DNA from: a virus | IMG/VR virus record: IMGVR_UViG_3300013132_002509 | Coordinates: 1-30,109 of that record | Length of the DNA: 30,109 bases | Reading direction: 5' to 3' (one strand) | Made by a program: the position numbers and the translations under genes | Shown: positions 15,187-25,198 of the stretch, one piece after another | Numbering within the stretch: position 1 is the stretch's first letter | Layout of the letters: each line of letters starts with the position of its first letter | Notes under the pieces: model-generated | Databases searched by the model: none | Seen by the model: the letters and a program-made list of their open reading frames with translations, nothing else | What the model was told of the DNA's origin: nothing

Positions 15187-16339
15187 CAATAGATATTTTT
15201 TTGTCAATACGGATAGTGTGGATTTAAGATCCAGGACTTTTTATGTTAATCTAAAAAAAGATGATCCTATTGAATATTACTATATGGAATATTTTTCTTC
15301 TAGAGGATTTCTTAAATTTCCTATAAAAAAATTATTAACGTCCGAAATTTATTATAGAGTTTGCAACGATCCTAACTTCATGCTAATATTGAATAATACG
15401 CATGAAGCATTTCATGCTGTGGTACCACACTTATATCATCACATAGGATTAATAGGAGAAATTCCTCCGGAAAAAGTTATTATTGTAAGTGAAAGTGCGG
15501 ATTTGCATGAAGTTATAAAAACCTATGCAGATGAAAATAATTTTAGACCGTTCAATGTAGAATGGTTTACATTATTTAAAAAAGGTCTCCAGGATGATTT
15601 TGCATATCAGGAAAGTTTAGGACCTGTTAATATAAACACTTACCAGCAAAAAAAGTACGAAAAGATTTATTTAAATTTTAACAGACGATGGAGAACGCAT
15701 AGATCACTCCTTGTGTCGTTATTAGTGGCATCTGGTGTGCTTGATAAGGGATTTGTTAGTCTAGGAAAAAGTGATATGAGTTCTACACTCGGGCATGTTT
15801 TCGAAGGACTAGTTAATTTTGTCAAACCTAACCTTTTCCTTTATAATTCACTTGTTGAAAACAGAGATAAAATAAATGACGTAGAATGGTTATACTTAGA
15901 TACCGATGATCTTGTAACAAATCGTGCCTCACTAGATATTAACACACTAAAATTTTATGAAGATAGTTTAGTTAGCATTGTTTCCGAAACTAATTTCTTC
16001 ACAGACGGTGAGGTAGGTAGATTTCTTAGTGAAAAGACCTGGAAACCTATTCTATTAAAACACGCATTTATAATAGTGAGTGTTCCTAGGATGTTGAAAT
16101 TATTGAGATTACAAGGATATAAAACCTTTCATCCTTTTATTAATGAAAGTTATGACGGTGAGTTTGATCCTCTTGCTAGACTGGAATTAATTGTAAAGGA
16201 AGTTGTTAGATTAAGTAATATGACATATGTAGAACAACAGGATTTTATTACAAATGTTACTCCTATTGTGGAATATAATCATAAACGATTCCTTAATGAT
16301 ACAAACTATCTAAAGAAATATTATGTTAAAACAGATTGA
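15170..16339 (+). CDS. glycosyltransferase-like protein, paralog A
   Basis: The 389-residue protein shares its C-terminal third with the gene at 18344-19477: a segment like VSIVSETNFF, then SEKTWKP, HAFIIVSVPRMLKLLRLQGY and KTFHPFINESYD. The E-T...E-K-T pattern recalls the nucleotide-sugar site of GT-B enzymes such as GT10, but the match is loose. Surrounding nucleotide-sugar and glycosyltransferase-like genes favour that reading. No membrane segment is seen. Function is inferred, not shown. Confidence 0.45.
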   Translation: MPIINSNRYFFVNTDSVDLRSRTFYVNLKKDDPIEYYYMEYFSSRGFLKFPIKKLLTSEIYYRVCNDPNFMLILNNTHEAFHAVVPHLYHHIGLIGEIPPEKVIIVSESADLHEVIKTYADENNFRPFNVEWFTLFKKGLQDDFAYQESLGPVNINTYQQKKYEKIYLNFNRRWRTHRSLLVSLLVASGVLDKGFVSLGKSDMSSTLGHVFEGLVNFVKPNLFLYNSLVENRDKINDVEWLYLDTDDLVTNRASLDINTLKFYEDSLVSIVSETNFFTDGEVGRFLSEKTWKPILLKHAFIIVSVPRMLKLLRLQGYKTFHPFINESYDGEFDPLARLELIVKEVVRLSNMTYVEQQDFITNVTPIVEYNHKRFLNDTNYLKKYYVKTD

Positions 16340-17123
16340 AAGTTTAGACTTATCGAAGTATAAACGTTTTTTTGCCTTTGGCTGTAGTTTTACAGGTTAC
16401 ATATGGCCTACGTGGGCTGATGTGCTTGCCGCAGAAATGCCGCATACTGAATATTATAATTTTGGCAAGTCAGGGGCAGGGAATTCATTTATAATTTCTA
16501 GGCTTGTTGAATCTAATTTAAAATTAAATTTTAATAAGAATGATTTAGTAATCATTATGTATTCTACCTTTTGTAGAGAGGATAGGTATATCAGTAATCA
16601 ATGGCAAAATCCCGGAAATATTTTTACACAGGGGTTTTATGATAATGAATTTGTCAATAAGTATGCAGATCCTAAAGGATACTTCCTGAGAGATATGAAT
16701 TTGATGACAACGGCCTTAGGATATTATAATAATTTATTGTGTGATGTAATACCGTTGATGTCAATTCCTTACAACTATCAGAATGAAAATGACCCTTCTA
16801 TACTACCTATTATAGAAGCATACTATGATACAAAACAGAGCACACCACCTTCACTATTAGAATTAGAAATGAACATGCAGTTTTTACCTCATGGGCATTG
16901 TTATCACTGGCATAATGATAAAGAGTTATTTCAAGATTATCATCCAGGTCCTATGAGATATAGGAATTACCTAGAAAAAATAGGATTTCCTTTGACGAAT
17001 AGGTCGTTGACATCTATTCTAGAGGCTGAGTTCAAATTAAAACAAACTAGGACTAGAAATGAAATTATACAGATTTTTCCTGACTATACAGAAGGTACAA
17101 AGAATTATACAAACTGGTGGTAA
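16323..17123 (+). CDS. SGNH-like hydrolase/acyltransferase, copy 1
   Basis: The 266-residue protein has FAFGCSFTG near the N-terminus (block I with the candidate nucleophile Ser22 in G-C-S) and NFGKSGAGNS (blocks II/III, Gly and Asn). A C-terminal DYHPG supplies Asp205 and His207 of a possible catalytic triad. SGNH enzymes de-acylate or acylate sugars, among other reactions. In this glycan-type cluster, an O-acetyl esterase or transferase role is plausible. It overlaps the previous gene by 17 bases. Confidence 0.6.
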   Translation: MLKQIESLDLSKYKRFFAFGCSFTGYIWPTWADVLAAEMPHTEYYNFGKSGAGNSFIISRLVESNLKLNFNKNDLVIIMYSTFCREDRYISNQWQNPGNIFTQGFYDNEFVNKYADPKGYFLRDMNLMTTALGYYNNLLCDVIPLMSIPYNYQNENDPSILPIIEAYYDTKQSTPPSLLELEMNMQFLPHGHCYHWHNDKELFQDYHPGPMRYRNYLEKIGFPLTNRSLTSILEAEFKLKQTRTRNEIIQIFPDYTEGTKNYTNWW

Positions 17124-17153
17124 TTAATTAAATACACTGTTAATGAGGATAAT

Positions 17154-18347
17154 ATGAAGAAAATCGCAATGATCGGATTAGGTAAACTAGGCTTACCCTG
17201 TGCAGAAGTAATGGCAAATCATTATGATATTACAGGCTTTGATATAAATGAAGTTGTATCGGATAAAGTTAGAGTATGTGCCACGATTCAGCAGGCAGTT
17301 CAAGATAGAGATATAGTTTTTATTGCTGCTCCTACTCCGCATGACAGTTTATATGGAGGAGAAACACCTACCAGTCATCTTCCTGTCAAAGACTTTGATT
17401 ATACAATAGTATCCGACATACTCAATGAAGTTAATCGTTATGTTAACAATAATCAATTAGTTGTTTTAATTTCTACAGTGTTACCAGGCACGGTTAGAAG
17501 TCAACTACGAAATAAAATTAGCAACGCTAGATTTATCTATAATCCGTACCTTATCGCTATGGGAACAGTCGCATGGGATATGGTTAATCCGGAAATGGTC
17601 ATTATAGGTACGGAAGATGGTACCATTACAGGTGATGCTGCTGAGTTGATAGAATTCTACAAGGTCTTTATGGAAAATGATCCAAGGTATGAAGTAGGAA
17701 CCTGGGACGAAGCCGAATCTATCAAAATCTTTTACAATACTTTTATATCTACAAAGATAGCATTGGTCAATATGATTCAGGATGTAGCAGAGGCTAACGG
17801 TAATATTGACGTTGATGTGGTCACTAGGGCCTTATCCAGAAGCACACATAGGATTACAGGACCTGCCTATATGGTAGCAGGAATGGGTGATGCAGGAGCC
17901 TGCCATCCCAGGGACAACATCGCTTTACGATGGATGGCAAGAAACTATAATTTAGAATATGACCTGTTTGATGCCATCATGAAGGCCCGAGAAGTGCAGG
18001 CAAAAAAACTTGCAGAAAAATGTTTATCGTATGGTAGCAATGTCCTCGTAGTAGGTAAAGCATATAAGCCTGCTGTTCCTTATACTAACGGAAGTTATAG
18101 TCTTTTGGTAGGTTACTATATTGAAGAATTAGGCGGTAAAGTAGCCTACCATGATCCTAATACAGGCGATTTAGTAGATTGCCTAGATCCGCGATACCAA
18201 GTAGTTCTTATAGGATACTGGGAGAAATGGGTAGAAGAACTTAAATTTAATATTCCCGCAGTAGTTGTTGACCCATGGCGTAAGATAACACGCGACCAGC
18301 ATTCTGGTTTAATAGTGCATTATGGTAACTCTAAAAAAAAGGAATGA
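17154..18347 (+). CDS. nucleotide-sugar dehydrogenase (UDP-Glc/GDP-Man DH family)
   Basis: The 397-residue protein has the NAD-binding start MIGLGKLGLP (residues 6-15), ISTVLPGTV, the helix with Lys201 (FYNTFISTKIALVN), and GMGDAGACHPRDN with the candidate catalytic Cys250. GKAYKPAVPYTNGS in the third domain completes the family pattern. Such enzymes oxidise a sugar-nucleotide C6 alcohol to a carboxylate in two NAD-dependent steps. The active-site loop differs from the common GFGGSCFPKD form, so the substrate is uncertain. It has a GAGGAT ribosome site after a 30-bp gap, the longest in the operon. Confidence 0.85.
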   Translation: MKKIAMIGLGKLGLPCAEVMANHYDITGFDINEVVSDKVRVCATIQQAVQDRDIVFIAAPTPHDSLYGGETPTSHLPVKDFDYTIVSDILNEVNRYVNNNQLVVLISTVLPGTVRSQLRNKISNARFIYNPYLIAMGTVAWDMVNPEMVIIGTEDGTITGDAAELIEFYKVFMENDPRYEVGTWDEAESIKIFYNTFISTKIALVNMIQDVAEANGNIDVDVVTRALSRSTHRITGPAYMVAGMGDAGACHPRDNIALRWMARNYNLEYDLFDAIMKAREVQAKKLAEKCLSYGSNVLVVGKAYKPAVPYTNGSYSLLVGYYIEELGGKVAYHDPNTGDLVDCLDPRYQVVLIGYWEKWVEELKFNIPAVVVDPWRKITRDQHSGLIVHYGNSKKKE

Positions 18348-19477
18348 GATATCCTAAGGAATATCATTTTGCCCTTTATTATGACTTTTTTGAAATATTT
18401 CCTAGATTACTGCCTTTACGTGATAAGATTAAAGTAATCTACGCTGGCACTAACAACCATCATTGTTTCTTAAATAGAACACTATCTGACATAGTTGAAG
18501 AGGTACAAGAAGCAATAGAAGAAGGAAATCAGTATTTCATTTTTGATAACTCCTCAGAAACTTTTATGACAGAGTTTTACGAAACTGTAGTTAAAGTTTC
18601 TAAGTATTTTCCATCAATACCTACTCATAATTTATATTATGCAACAGGTTGTTTTCCTGTGGCAGAATTATTTTACAAATACTTTAATGGTCCTCCGGAA
18701 GTAAACCTATTGTTTAGCGTTAACCAGATAATTAGAGGTATCCGTAGGGTAGAAAATATTAAAGATATACTACCACCTTATGAAGTAAGAATTAAAGAAA
18801 AACTGTTTTTATGTTATAATAAAATACCTAGACCTCACAGGATTTTTACTTTTGCATATCTTTCAAAAAACAATTTATTGAATAAAGGTTTCTTCTCTTT
18901 TCATGGTAGAAATGATTTTGTTCAAGAAGTTTTTACTAGACCTTACTACCCAACCTGGATAAAAAATGAAATAGCCAAACATATTAAACATTTGCCATAT
19001 ACTTTAAATACAGGACCGTCAAGAGAAAATCCTATCGATATTATAGAAGATGATTTTATACATTTCACTGAGAGTTATTTTAGTATAGTCAATGAAACTA
19101 CCTGTTTTGAGGATAATAAAACCTTTAATGTTATGATGCAATCTTATATTAATATGCCATTTTTAACAGACAAAACTGTGAAGGCATTTATAATGAAACA
19201 TCCTTTCATTGTGAATGCCAGTCCACGTTTTTTACAATATCTAAGACAGATAGGATATAAAACATTTCATCCTTATATAGATGAATCATATGATATCATA
19301 GAAGATGATAGTGCTAGAATAGATGCAGTGTTTAAAGAGATATCAAGGCTATGTGAAAAAACCCACGAAGAATGGCTAGAATGGCAACAAGCAGTAAAAG
19401 ATATTGTAGAACATAATTTTCAACTAACTTTTGAAATGACTAACTTTGAACTAAAGAAGGAGCAATATGGATTTTAA
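18344..19477 (+). CDS. glycosyltransferase-like protein, paralog B
   Basis: The 377-residue protein starts in an ATGA overlap with the dehydrogenase gene. Its C-terminal third parallels the gene at 15170: SIVNETTCFEDNKTF, TDKTVKAFIMKHPFIVNASP, FLQYLRQIGYKTFHPYIDES. The N-terminal two-thirds are much less similar. The shared block recalls GT-B nucleotide-sugar sites, but no family is recognised with certainty. It probably acts on the same product as paralog A. Confidence 0.45.
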   Translation: MRYPKEYHFALYYDFFEIFPRLLPLRDKIKVIYAGTNNHHCFLNRTLSDIVEEVQEAIEEGNQYFIFDNSSETFMTEFYETVVKVSKYFPSIPTHNLYYATGCFPVAELFYKYFNGPPEVNLLFSVNQIIRGIRRVENIKDILPPYEVRIKEKLFLCYNKIPRPHRIFTFAYLSKNNLLNKGFFSFHGRNDFVQEVFTRPYYPTWIKNEIAKHIKHLPYTLNTGPSRENPIDIIEDDFIHFTESYFSIVNETTCFEDNKTFNVMMQSYINMPFLTDKTVKAFIMKHPFIVNASPRFLQYLRQIGYKTFHPYIDESYDIIEDDSARIDAVFKEISRLCEKTHEEWLEWQQAVKDIVEHNFQLTFEMTNFELKKEQYGF

Positions 19478-21719
19478 TTTACGAAGTTTAGCAAAGGAAA
19501 ATCCTGTAGCACCTGATAGGCCTACAGAAGATATTGCTGATTTAAGACATCGTAGTATGATGGAGGCCATCAAGCCATTTGCCAAGGCCACTGTACAAAA
19601 GAATCTTACACCTGTATATGTTGATTATAAAACAAGAAATACAAAACTCGTGTTAGTCTTATGTCCTGAATGGGCTCCACAGTTTCCGCCTTTCAATTTA
19701 GCAAGACTTAGCGGTGTGGCAAAAACTGCGGGTTATGAAACACACATAATGGATCTTAATGTTCGTGCCTATAATGAATATAGGAATAACTGGAGACCTA
19801 ACAAGTTATTACCTTTTAGGCTATGGGATCCGAGTGCGAGTTGGCACTGGTTAGGCGATACATATATGAAGGACATCCATCCTCTGCTAGAGCCGATACT
19901 GGAAAATGCTGTACAAGAAATTCTAGCGATGAACCCTCAAATAGTAGGATTTAGCATTTATTATATTAGCGAAGAACCTACAAAATGGATGTGTGCTAGA
20001 TTAAAAGAACTGGCTCCACATATAAAGATTGCTGTAGGCGGCAGTAATGTACAAAAGAGTTGGTTTAATATTTTTAATTTCTATGACTATGTCGTTAATG
20101 GTGAGGGTGAACAGGCCCTGTTGAATATTTTAGAAGAAGTTGAAAATGGTGTACATCATGATAAGCCTCAGTATATAAGTCAACCAGAGGATCAGCGCAT
20201 AAACATCAACGGACTGCCTATGCCCGATTACGAAAGCATAGACTTTAGCCAGTATGAAATACCTAACGGTGTTAACAGTGAAATTAGTAGAGGCTGTACG
20301 GCTAAGTGTACCTTCTGTGAAGAAACACATTTCTGGAAATATAGGCAACGACAGGCAGTAGACCTAATCACAGAAGTAGAATGGTTATACTATAATAAAG
20401 GTGTTGATATCATATGGTTTATCGACAGTCTTGTTAACGGCAATCTAAAAGAACTTCGTGCGTTTTGTCTTGCTGTGGCAGCAAAAGATTTAAAAATACA
20501 TTGGACAGGGTATAGTAGATGTGACGGCCGTATGGACCTTGAATATTTTAAAGACCTCAAGGCTGGCGGGTGTATAATGTTAAACTATGGTATAGAGTCC
20601 GGTAGTCAGAAGGTGCTAGACGATATGGCCAAGGGTGTTACTATTGCTGAGATGGAGCAAAACTTTATTGATGGTAAGAAGGTAGGAGTATTTGCTGCCA
20701 CTAATTGGATTGTGGGCTTCCCCACAGAAGATTTTCAAGACTTTGCAGACAGTATGACATTTTTATGGCGTATGCGTAATGAAAATATTAACAATGTAGG
20801 AGCAGGTGTAGGTTATGGGCTAGGTCCTGAAACTATTGTAGGACAGAATCCACATAAGTTTAATGTTAGTTGGCACAAGTATCAGAACCACTGGATCACA
20901 CAAGACTTTACCAAAGGCGGAACGCATGTTATGCATCGTGTGAAGACTTTTCATATGTTCTTAGACCTAATGAAAGGTTGTACTGATATTCCATTTGGCT
21001 ATCCGGTACGAGATAATCTAGTAAAAGAACACTATAAAATAAAACTAGATGACCCCAGTCTATTAAGAGATGTAGATTATGAAAAGTTTGATTATAGAAT
21101 AATCAACCCTAAAATTAGTCCGTTTGCTGATACACTCGTTAATGAGATGTGGCCTTTCTTTAGAATGCTGTGGAAGGCCAGAGGAGCATATGCAGCAGAA
21201 GTATATTTTAATCCTGAAATTGATTTAAAAGAGTTTGGTAATCAATACGGTCCGGGTATGCTGACTGCTGTGTATAAATTTACTATTAATCACGATGGCC
21301 AATGGGATGCAGACTTTAGTTATGATTTTAAACAGGTACCTAACCCTTATGACAATAGATTACCTAGACCATGGGGACGAAAAGGTCCTTTTTATGCACA
21401 GGATTATAGTAGAATGATGAGTAATACTGCTGTAAGAGCAAGACGATTAGCCAAGCCTAGTTGGAGCACAGATACAGGTCGCAGCCAGACTGACTTCGGT
21501 GAATTATTAAAAGAAGAAGAATATCTAAACAAACATATTAATTTTACTTTTAAATATCATTATACAGGCAAAGGAGATTGGAGCGACCATAAGAACTTTG
21601 CCATTGAAGTGCCCAATGTGTCTGCGGTGATTTTGCCTGAAAAAGAAGCAATGAACTTTGATCAACCTAAATCAAAAAGTGTTTTTATAACCAACATTAA
21701 GCGTAAATCTACTGTATGA
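19467..21719 (+). CDS. B12-binding-domain radical SAM protein (class B type)
   Basis: The 750-residue protein starts after AAGGAG. Residues about 55-245 form a Rossmann domain of cobalamin-binding type (LVLVLCPEWAPQFPPFNLAR, AGYETHIMDLNV, IVGFSIYYIS, IKIAVGGSNV, VVNGEGEQALLNIL) without an obvious DxHxxG, as is usual for this radical SAM class. The core motif is GCTAKCTFC (Cys277, 281, 284) with YGIESGSQKVLD downstream, followed by about 300 residues of unrecognised C-terminal sequence. Such enzymes often methylate unactivated carbon or phosphorus centres, and some do other chemistry. It overlaps both neighbours. Confidence 0.85.
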   Translation: MDFNLRSLAKENPVAPDRPTEDIADLRHRSMMEAIKPFAKATVQKNLTPVYVDYKTRNTKLVLVLCPEWAPQFPPFNLARLSGVAKTAGYETHIMDLNVRAYNEYRNNWRPNKLLPFRLWDPSASWHWLGDTYMKDIHPLLEPILENAVQEILAMNPQIVGFSIYYISEEPTKWMCARLKELAPHIKIAVGGSNVQKSWFNIFNFYDYVVNGEGEQALLNILEEVENGVHHDKPQYISQPEDQRININGLPMPDYESIDFSQYEIPNGVNSEISRGCTAKCTFCEETHFWKYRQRQAVDLITEVEWLYYNKGVDIIWFIDSLVNGNLKELRAFCLAVAAKDLKIHWTGYSRCDGRMDLEYFKDLKAGGCIMLNYGIESGSQKVLDDMAKGVTIAEMEQNFIDGKKVGVFAATNWIVGFPTEDFQDFADSMTFLWRMRNENINNVGAGVGYGLGPETIVGQNPHKFNVSWHKYQNHWITQDFTKGGTHVMHRVKTFHMFLDLMKGCTDIPFGYPVRDNLVKEHYKIKLDDPSLLRDVDYEKFDYRIINPKISPFADTLVNEMWPFFRMLWKARGAYAAEVYFNPEIDLKEFGNQYGPGMLTAVYKFTINHDGQWDADFSYDFKQVPNPYDNRLPRPWGRKGPFYAQDYSRMMSNTAVRARRLAKPSWSTDTGRSQTDFGELLKEEEYLNKHINFTFKYHYTGKGDWSDHKNFAIEVPNVSAVILPEKEAMNFDQPKSKSVFITNIKRKSTV

Positions 21720-22456
21720 AAACTTGTATTATATCAGGATGTAGCCATACCGCAGGGTCTGAAATAGATGGAACTGAAGACAGCGCCTACAACAGGTCAA
21801 TGAGTTTCGGAAATCAATTAGCAAGGAAGTTAGGCTATATGCCTAAAAATATTGCTATTACGGGCGCAAGCAATCAAGGTATCGCTAGAAGTATATTAGA
21901 ATATTTTAAAAAGAATACAGTTGAATACGATAAAACTTTTGTTCTGATAGGCTGGACAGATAGTACACGCATAGATTTACCTATAGACTGGAACGGTAAT
22001 TACGAAGACGGCAACAGGGCTGTAGACTGGTATTCTAAGACTGCTAACGACTATCTAAGGGTAAACATGGGTTGGCCAGGTACATTTGAAAGAGAAATGC
22101 GTATGATAAAGAATGCTCAGGATTTCATAGCGCATAATACAAGTTATTTAGAGATAGTTTCTGCCAACTTGGTTTTACAGATGCAATACTTTTTTAAATT
22201 ACACGGTATTGAATATCTGATGTGTAATACACAGCATGTCTGGAGTCCTGCTTATCAATTAAATTTATATTTTGACTTTTTTGATAAAACTAGATACATG
22301 GATTTTTACGAAAACGAACAGTGCTTTTATTGGAAATACAAAAACTTAGGTCACGATAATCCCTCAGCCAAATACGGACATCATGGTATAGAACCACATA
22401 CCTTGTATGCTGAAGAATTATATAACTTTATGCAATCTAATCTACTAATTAAATGA
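21716..22456 (+). CDS. SGNH-like hydrolase family protein, copy 2
   Basis: The 246-residue protein begins MKTCIISGCSHTAGSE (block I, candidate Ser10), then ITGASNQGIARS (blocks II/III with Gly50 and Asn53). Near the end, GHHGIEPHTLYAEEL could provide the catalytic His. It is only distantly like copy 1 at 16323. The start forms an ATGA overlap with the B12-radical SAM gene, and the stop does the same with the methyltransferase-like gene. It probably edits acyl groups on the cluster's product. Confidence 0.55.
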   Translation: MKTCIISGCSHTAGSEIDGTEDSAYNRSMSFGNQLARKLGYMPKNIAITGASNQGIARSILEYFKKNTVEYDKTFVLIGWTDSTRIDLPIDWNGNYEDGNRAVDWYSKTANDYLRVNMGWPGTFEREMRMIKNAQDFIAHNTSYLEIVSANLVLQMQYFFKLHGIEYLMCNTQHVWSPAYQLNLYFDFFDKTRYMDFYENEQCFYWKYKNLGHDNPSAKYGHHGIEPHTLYAEELYNFMQSNLLIK

Positions 22457-23001
22457 TTACTGTTAATAAAGATGCATTTAGCAGCGGACAAATCGGCAGC
22501 AAGTTATGGCTTGTTGAACAGTTAGAAAAATCCTTTGAAAGCATTGATAGTATATCAATCTATGGCGGATGGTATGCTGTAACGGCTTTTTTATTACTCA
22601 CTAGAAATAATATAAAAATTAATAAAATTAAAAGTATAGATGTTAACCCTGAGTGTGAATCAGTAGCAGATATGATTAACGAATTTTATGTGTGGCAGAA
22701 TTGGAAATTTAAAGCCTTTACTGCTGACTGCAATAAAATGCTATATGAACCTGCGGATCTAATTATTAATACGAGCACAGAGCATTTCGACTCAACGGCA
22801 TGGTTTGATAATATTCCTGAAGGTACCTGTGTTGCACTTCAGGGTAATAATATGATACATGACGACCACTATAGTCAGTTTAAAAGTCTAACTCATTTTA
22901 AGAAAACTTATAAATTACAAAATTACTTGTTTCTTGGGGAAAAGAAGTTTAAATACCCTAACTGGTCATTCACTAGATATATGAGCATAGGAATCAAATG
23001 A
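22453..23001 (+). CDS. class I SAM methyltransferase-like protein (182 aa)
   Basis: The fold pattern is Rossmann-like: ISIYGGWYAVTAFLLL (motif I, residues 35-50), SIDVNPECESVADM with Asp63 as the acidic residue that would bind SAM ribose, and DLIINTSTEHFDSTAWFDNI as motif IV. The glycine motif is Y-G-G-W rather than G-x-G-x-G. The target is unknown. ATGA overlaps join it to genes on both sides. Confidence 0.6.
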   Translation: MITVNKDAFSSGQIGSKLWLVEQLEKSFESIDSISIYGGWYAVTAFLLLTRNNIKINKIKSIDVNPECESVADMINEFYVWQNWKFKAFTADCNKMLYEPADLIINTSTEHFDSTAWFDNIPEGTCVALQGNNMIHDDHYSQFKSLTHFKKTYKLQNYLFLGEKKFKYPNWSFTRYMSIGIK

Positions 23002-23489
23002 ATTTAATTGCTATCCCTACACGATTTAAAGATAATTTTATTAATATTCCCAACAGTGAAATATTATGGACAGATTGTACTAGATCTAAAACTTTATTCG
23101 AAAATGTAACTAGATGCGGATTAGAAATAGAATACGCTCTACTTGATAACGGAAAAACTATATTATGGACTAACACTCCTAAATATACAACTGCTTGTAT
23201 TATATGGGATGATTGTGACATAGATCAGTTTACTACTGCGTTAACAGCGTGGGAAAAACCTCGTGGCGATGAAATAATTTTTAACCAACTCCATATGGAC
23301 CACCCTCGTGGATGGGCCATAGGTAACCCCAGGTCTATTATTAAATGGGCAGCATGTGCCCTTACATTAGAATATTTAGATGCTAATTGTTTTCCTGAAC
23401 CTAAAAAGCAGGATAGTTTTCAATATCCAACTTCTCGGTTAGTATGGCTTGCTTATAGAATAGGTTTAAAGGTTTATGGCATACACTAG
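22998..23489 (+). CDS. hypothetical protein (163 aa)
   Basis: I do not recognise this protein. It has no signal peptide or membrane span and is rich in Trp and Cys (WTDCTRSKT, IIWDDCD, HMDHPRGWAIGNPRS). The frame is supported by its ATGA overlap upstream and a 14-base overlap with the next gene. Its place between a methyltransferase-like and a glycosyltransferase-like gene suggests the same pathway. Confidence 0.7.
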   Translation: MNLIAIPTRFKDNFINIPNSEILWTDCTRSKTLFENVTRCGLEIEYALLDNGKTILWTNTPKYTTACIIWDDCDIDQFTTALTAWEKPRGDEIIFNQLHMDHPRGWAIGNPRSIIKWAACALTLEYLDANCFPEPKKQDSFQYPTSRLVWLAYRIGLKVYGIH

Positions 23490-24324
23490 AAAAAATTGTG
23501 TTTTTATAAGAGGGGCAGCAAGGACCTGGAATTACTTAAAACATAATTCCATCGCTGTTTTACAAGAATACTACAATAATCCGGATTTTTATGTACTAAT
23601 GACAAACAATGGTACGGTTTCATTAGAATCTTTACAGCAAGATTTTAATGGAGTTAATGCAGTTTGTATAAAACTTATTTCTCATAATGAAATTGTGCCG
23701 TTTGGTATAGAAACTAATAGCACCGGTTGTTTAAAATGGCAGGACTTTAGTACCAATTATTGGAGAATGGCTTGGTATGATTATGTTCTTGAATTAGAAA
23801 AAAGAAAGTATGAGATTGAAAACAATATAAGGTACAGTTTCACTCAATTTGTTCGCCCTGATTTGTTATTAAGAGCAGGAACTCCTCCCGAAGTCGATGA
23901 TATGGTCCAGGACCTTCATGGAATAGTTAGCGATAATGTGTATAATATAGACACAGATAGTTTTAGAGCCAATGACATAGTTTATGTGGCAGGTTCTAGA
24001 GCAAGTACAATACATAATTTCAGATATTTTGATAGTTATTATACAGATGGGATACCCAATCAAATGGTTATAGGCGACCCTGATAAAATAGCCGAATATC
24101 TATTTAGAAATCATATAACGTTTCCAAAAAAAACTTTTGGTGCGCCCGGCGGTCCATTCTTGCGACCTAGTAGTGTAGAATATTATCAAATTATGCAAGG
24201 AAATTTAGATGTTTCTCAACTCTATAAATTACAGGAAGAATGGCAAAATATGAATGTAGAACAAAGACAATATCACTGCGATAAGGTAAGCATATCACAT
24301 TTAGATTATAGTTACAGATTATGA
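23476..24324 (+). CDS. glycosyltransferase-like protein, paralog C
   Basis: The 282-residue protein is a paralog of the next gene. Shared blocks are the N-terminal strand CVFIRGAARTWNYLKHN, TQFVRPDLLLRAG and YVAGSRAS with YFDSYYTDG. Similar F/S-x-R-G-Q-x-R-T-W starts with a later R-P-D motif occur in capsule and phage proteins that I associate with glycosyltransferases; no classic DxD is obvious. It overlaps the preceding gene by 14 bases. Function is inferred from resemblance and context. Confidence 0.5.
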   Translation: MAYTRKNCVFIRGAARTWNYLKHNSIAVLQEYYNNPDFYVLMTNNGTVSLESLQQDFNGVNAVCIKLISHNEIVPFGIETNSTGCLKWQDFSTNYWRMAWYDYVLELEKRKYEIENNIRYSFTQFVRPDLLLRAGTPPEVDDMVQDLHGIVSDNVYNIDTDSFRANDIVYVAGSRASTIHNFRYFDSYYTDGIPNQMVIGDPDKIAEYLFRNHITFPKKTFGAPGGPFLRPSSVEYYQIMQGNLDVSQLYKLQEEWQNMNVEQRQYHCDKVSISHLDYSYRL

Positions 24325-25142
24325 ATAAAATAGCAGTTATTTTTAGGGGACAGATGCGTACATGGAAATATCTATGTGAGCATAATATTCGAGTTATTCG
24401 AGACAGTTGTAAAAAAGATATAGATTGGTATTTTTGTTATCCTGAAACCACAACTACAACCAAAGAAGAAATATTATCCTTGTTTGATGCAAATGAAACT
24501 GTTAAAATTAATGTGGTTAAAGACGAAAACTATGCTTTGTACGGAGAAGGAAACAAAGGGTTAGAATGGAATAAATTCGGGGAAGCATATTTTAGACAGG
24601 CATATTTTGAATATCATGCAGGAGTTACAAAGCGTCAGCATGAACTAGAAACCGGTATTCGATATATTAATACATTTGCCATAAGGCCCGATTGCCTTTT
24701 ATATCCTGGAGATTTTAAAAACTATCCATTATCTTGCGAACTGAGCGGGTATATGAGGTCAGAAGAAACAGCAGGAGACCTAGTAGGGGCAGATTTTCAT
24801 TATGTGGCAGGTGACAAGGCCGCTAATCTAATGTCTATGCGATACCTAGATACTTTCTTCACTGATGGATTCAACCAGGCTAGACATGCAGGAGATTTGA
24901 ACCTGCCACAATATTACATCAGATCTAATTTTATAAGTCAAAATGATGAAAAGGCTTTTTTTGGCTACAGGCATATAAGACCTATACACATACCTTTTAT
25001 GCAGGACCTACAACAATTTACGGATAATCTTGACCATTTCCTGGAACTTTTAGAAGTTTGGAGACTAACTGAAATATCCGAACTAATTAGAATTTGCCAA
25101 AATTATGCTATAGATATTAGAGATTATTCATTAAAACTATAA
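24321..25142 (+). CDS. glycosyltransferase-like protein, paralog D
   Basis: The 273-residue protein matches paralog C throughout: AVIFRGQMRTWKYLCEHN, FAIRPDCLLYPG, HYVAGDKAANLMSMRYLDTF and FTDGF. It starts in an ATGA overlap with paralog C and is the last gene of the plus-strand run from 6599. A 95-bp gap with new regulatory signals follows. The pair probably arose by tandem duplication and may add successive sugars. Confidence 0.5.
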   Translation: MNKIAVIFRGQMRTWKYLCEHNIRVIRDSCKKDIDWYFCYPETTTTTKEEILSLFDANETVKINVVKDENYALYGEGNKGLEWNKFGEAYFRQAYFEYHAGVTKRQHELETGIRYINTFAIRPDCLLYPGDFKNYPLSCELSGYMRSEETAGDLVGADFHYVAGDKAANLMSMRYLDTFFTDGFNQARHAGDLNLPQYYIRSNFISQNDEKAFFGYRHIRPIHIPFMQDLQQFTDNLDHFLELLEVWRLTEISELIRICQNYAIDIRDYSLKL

Positions 25143-25198
25143 AATTTATTCAAAACCATTGATTTTTACCGCATTTCAGTGTAATATTACATCTGCTG

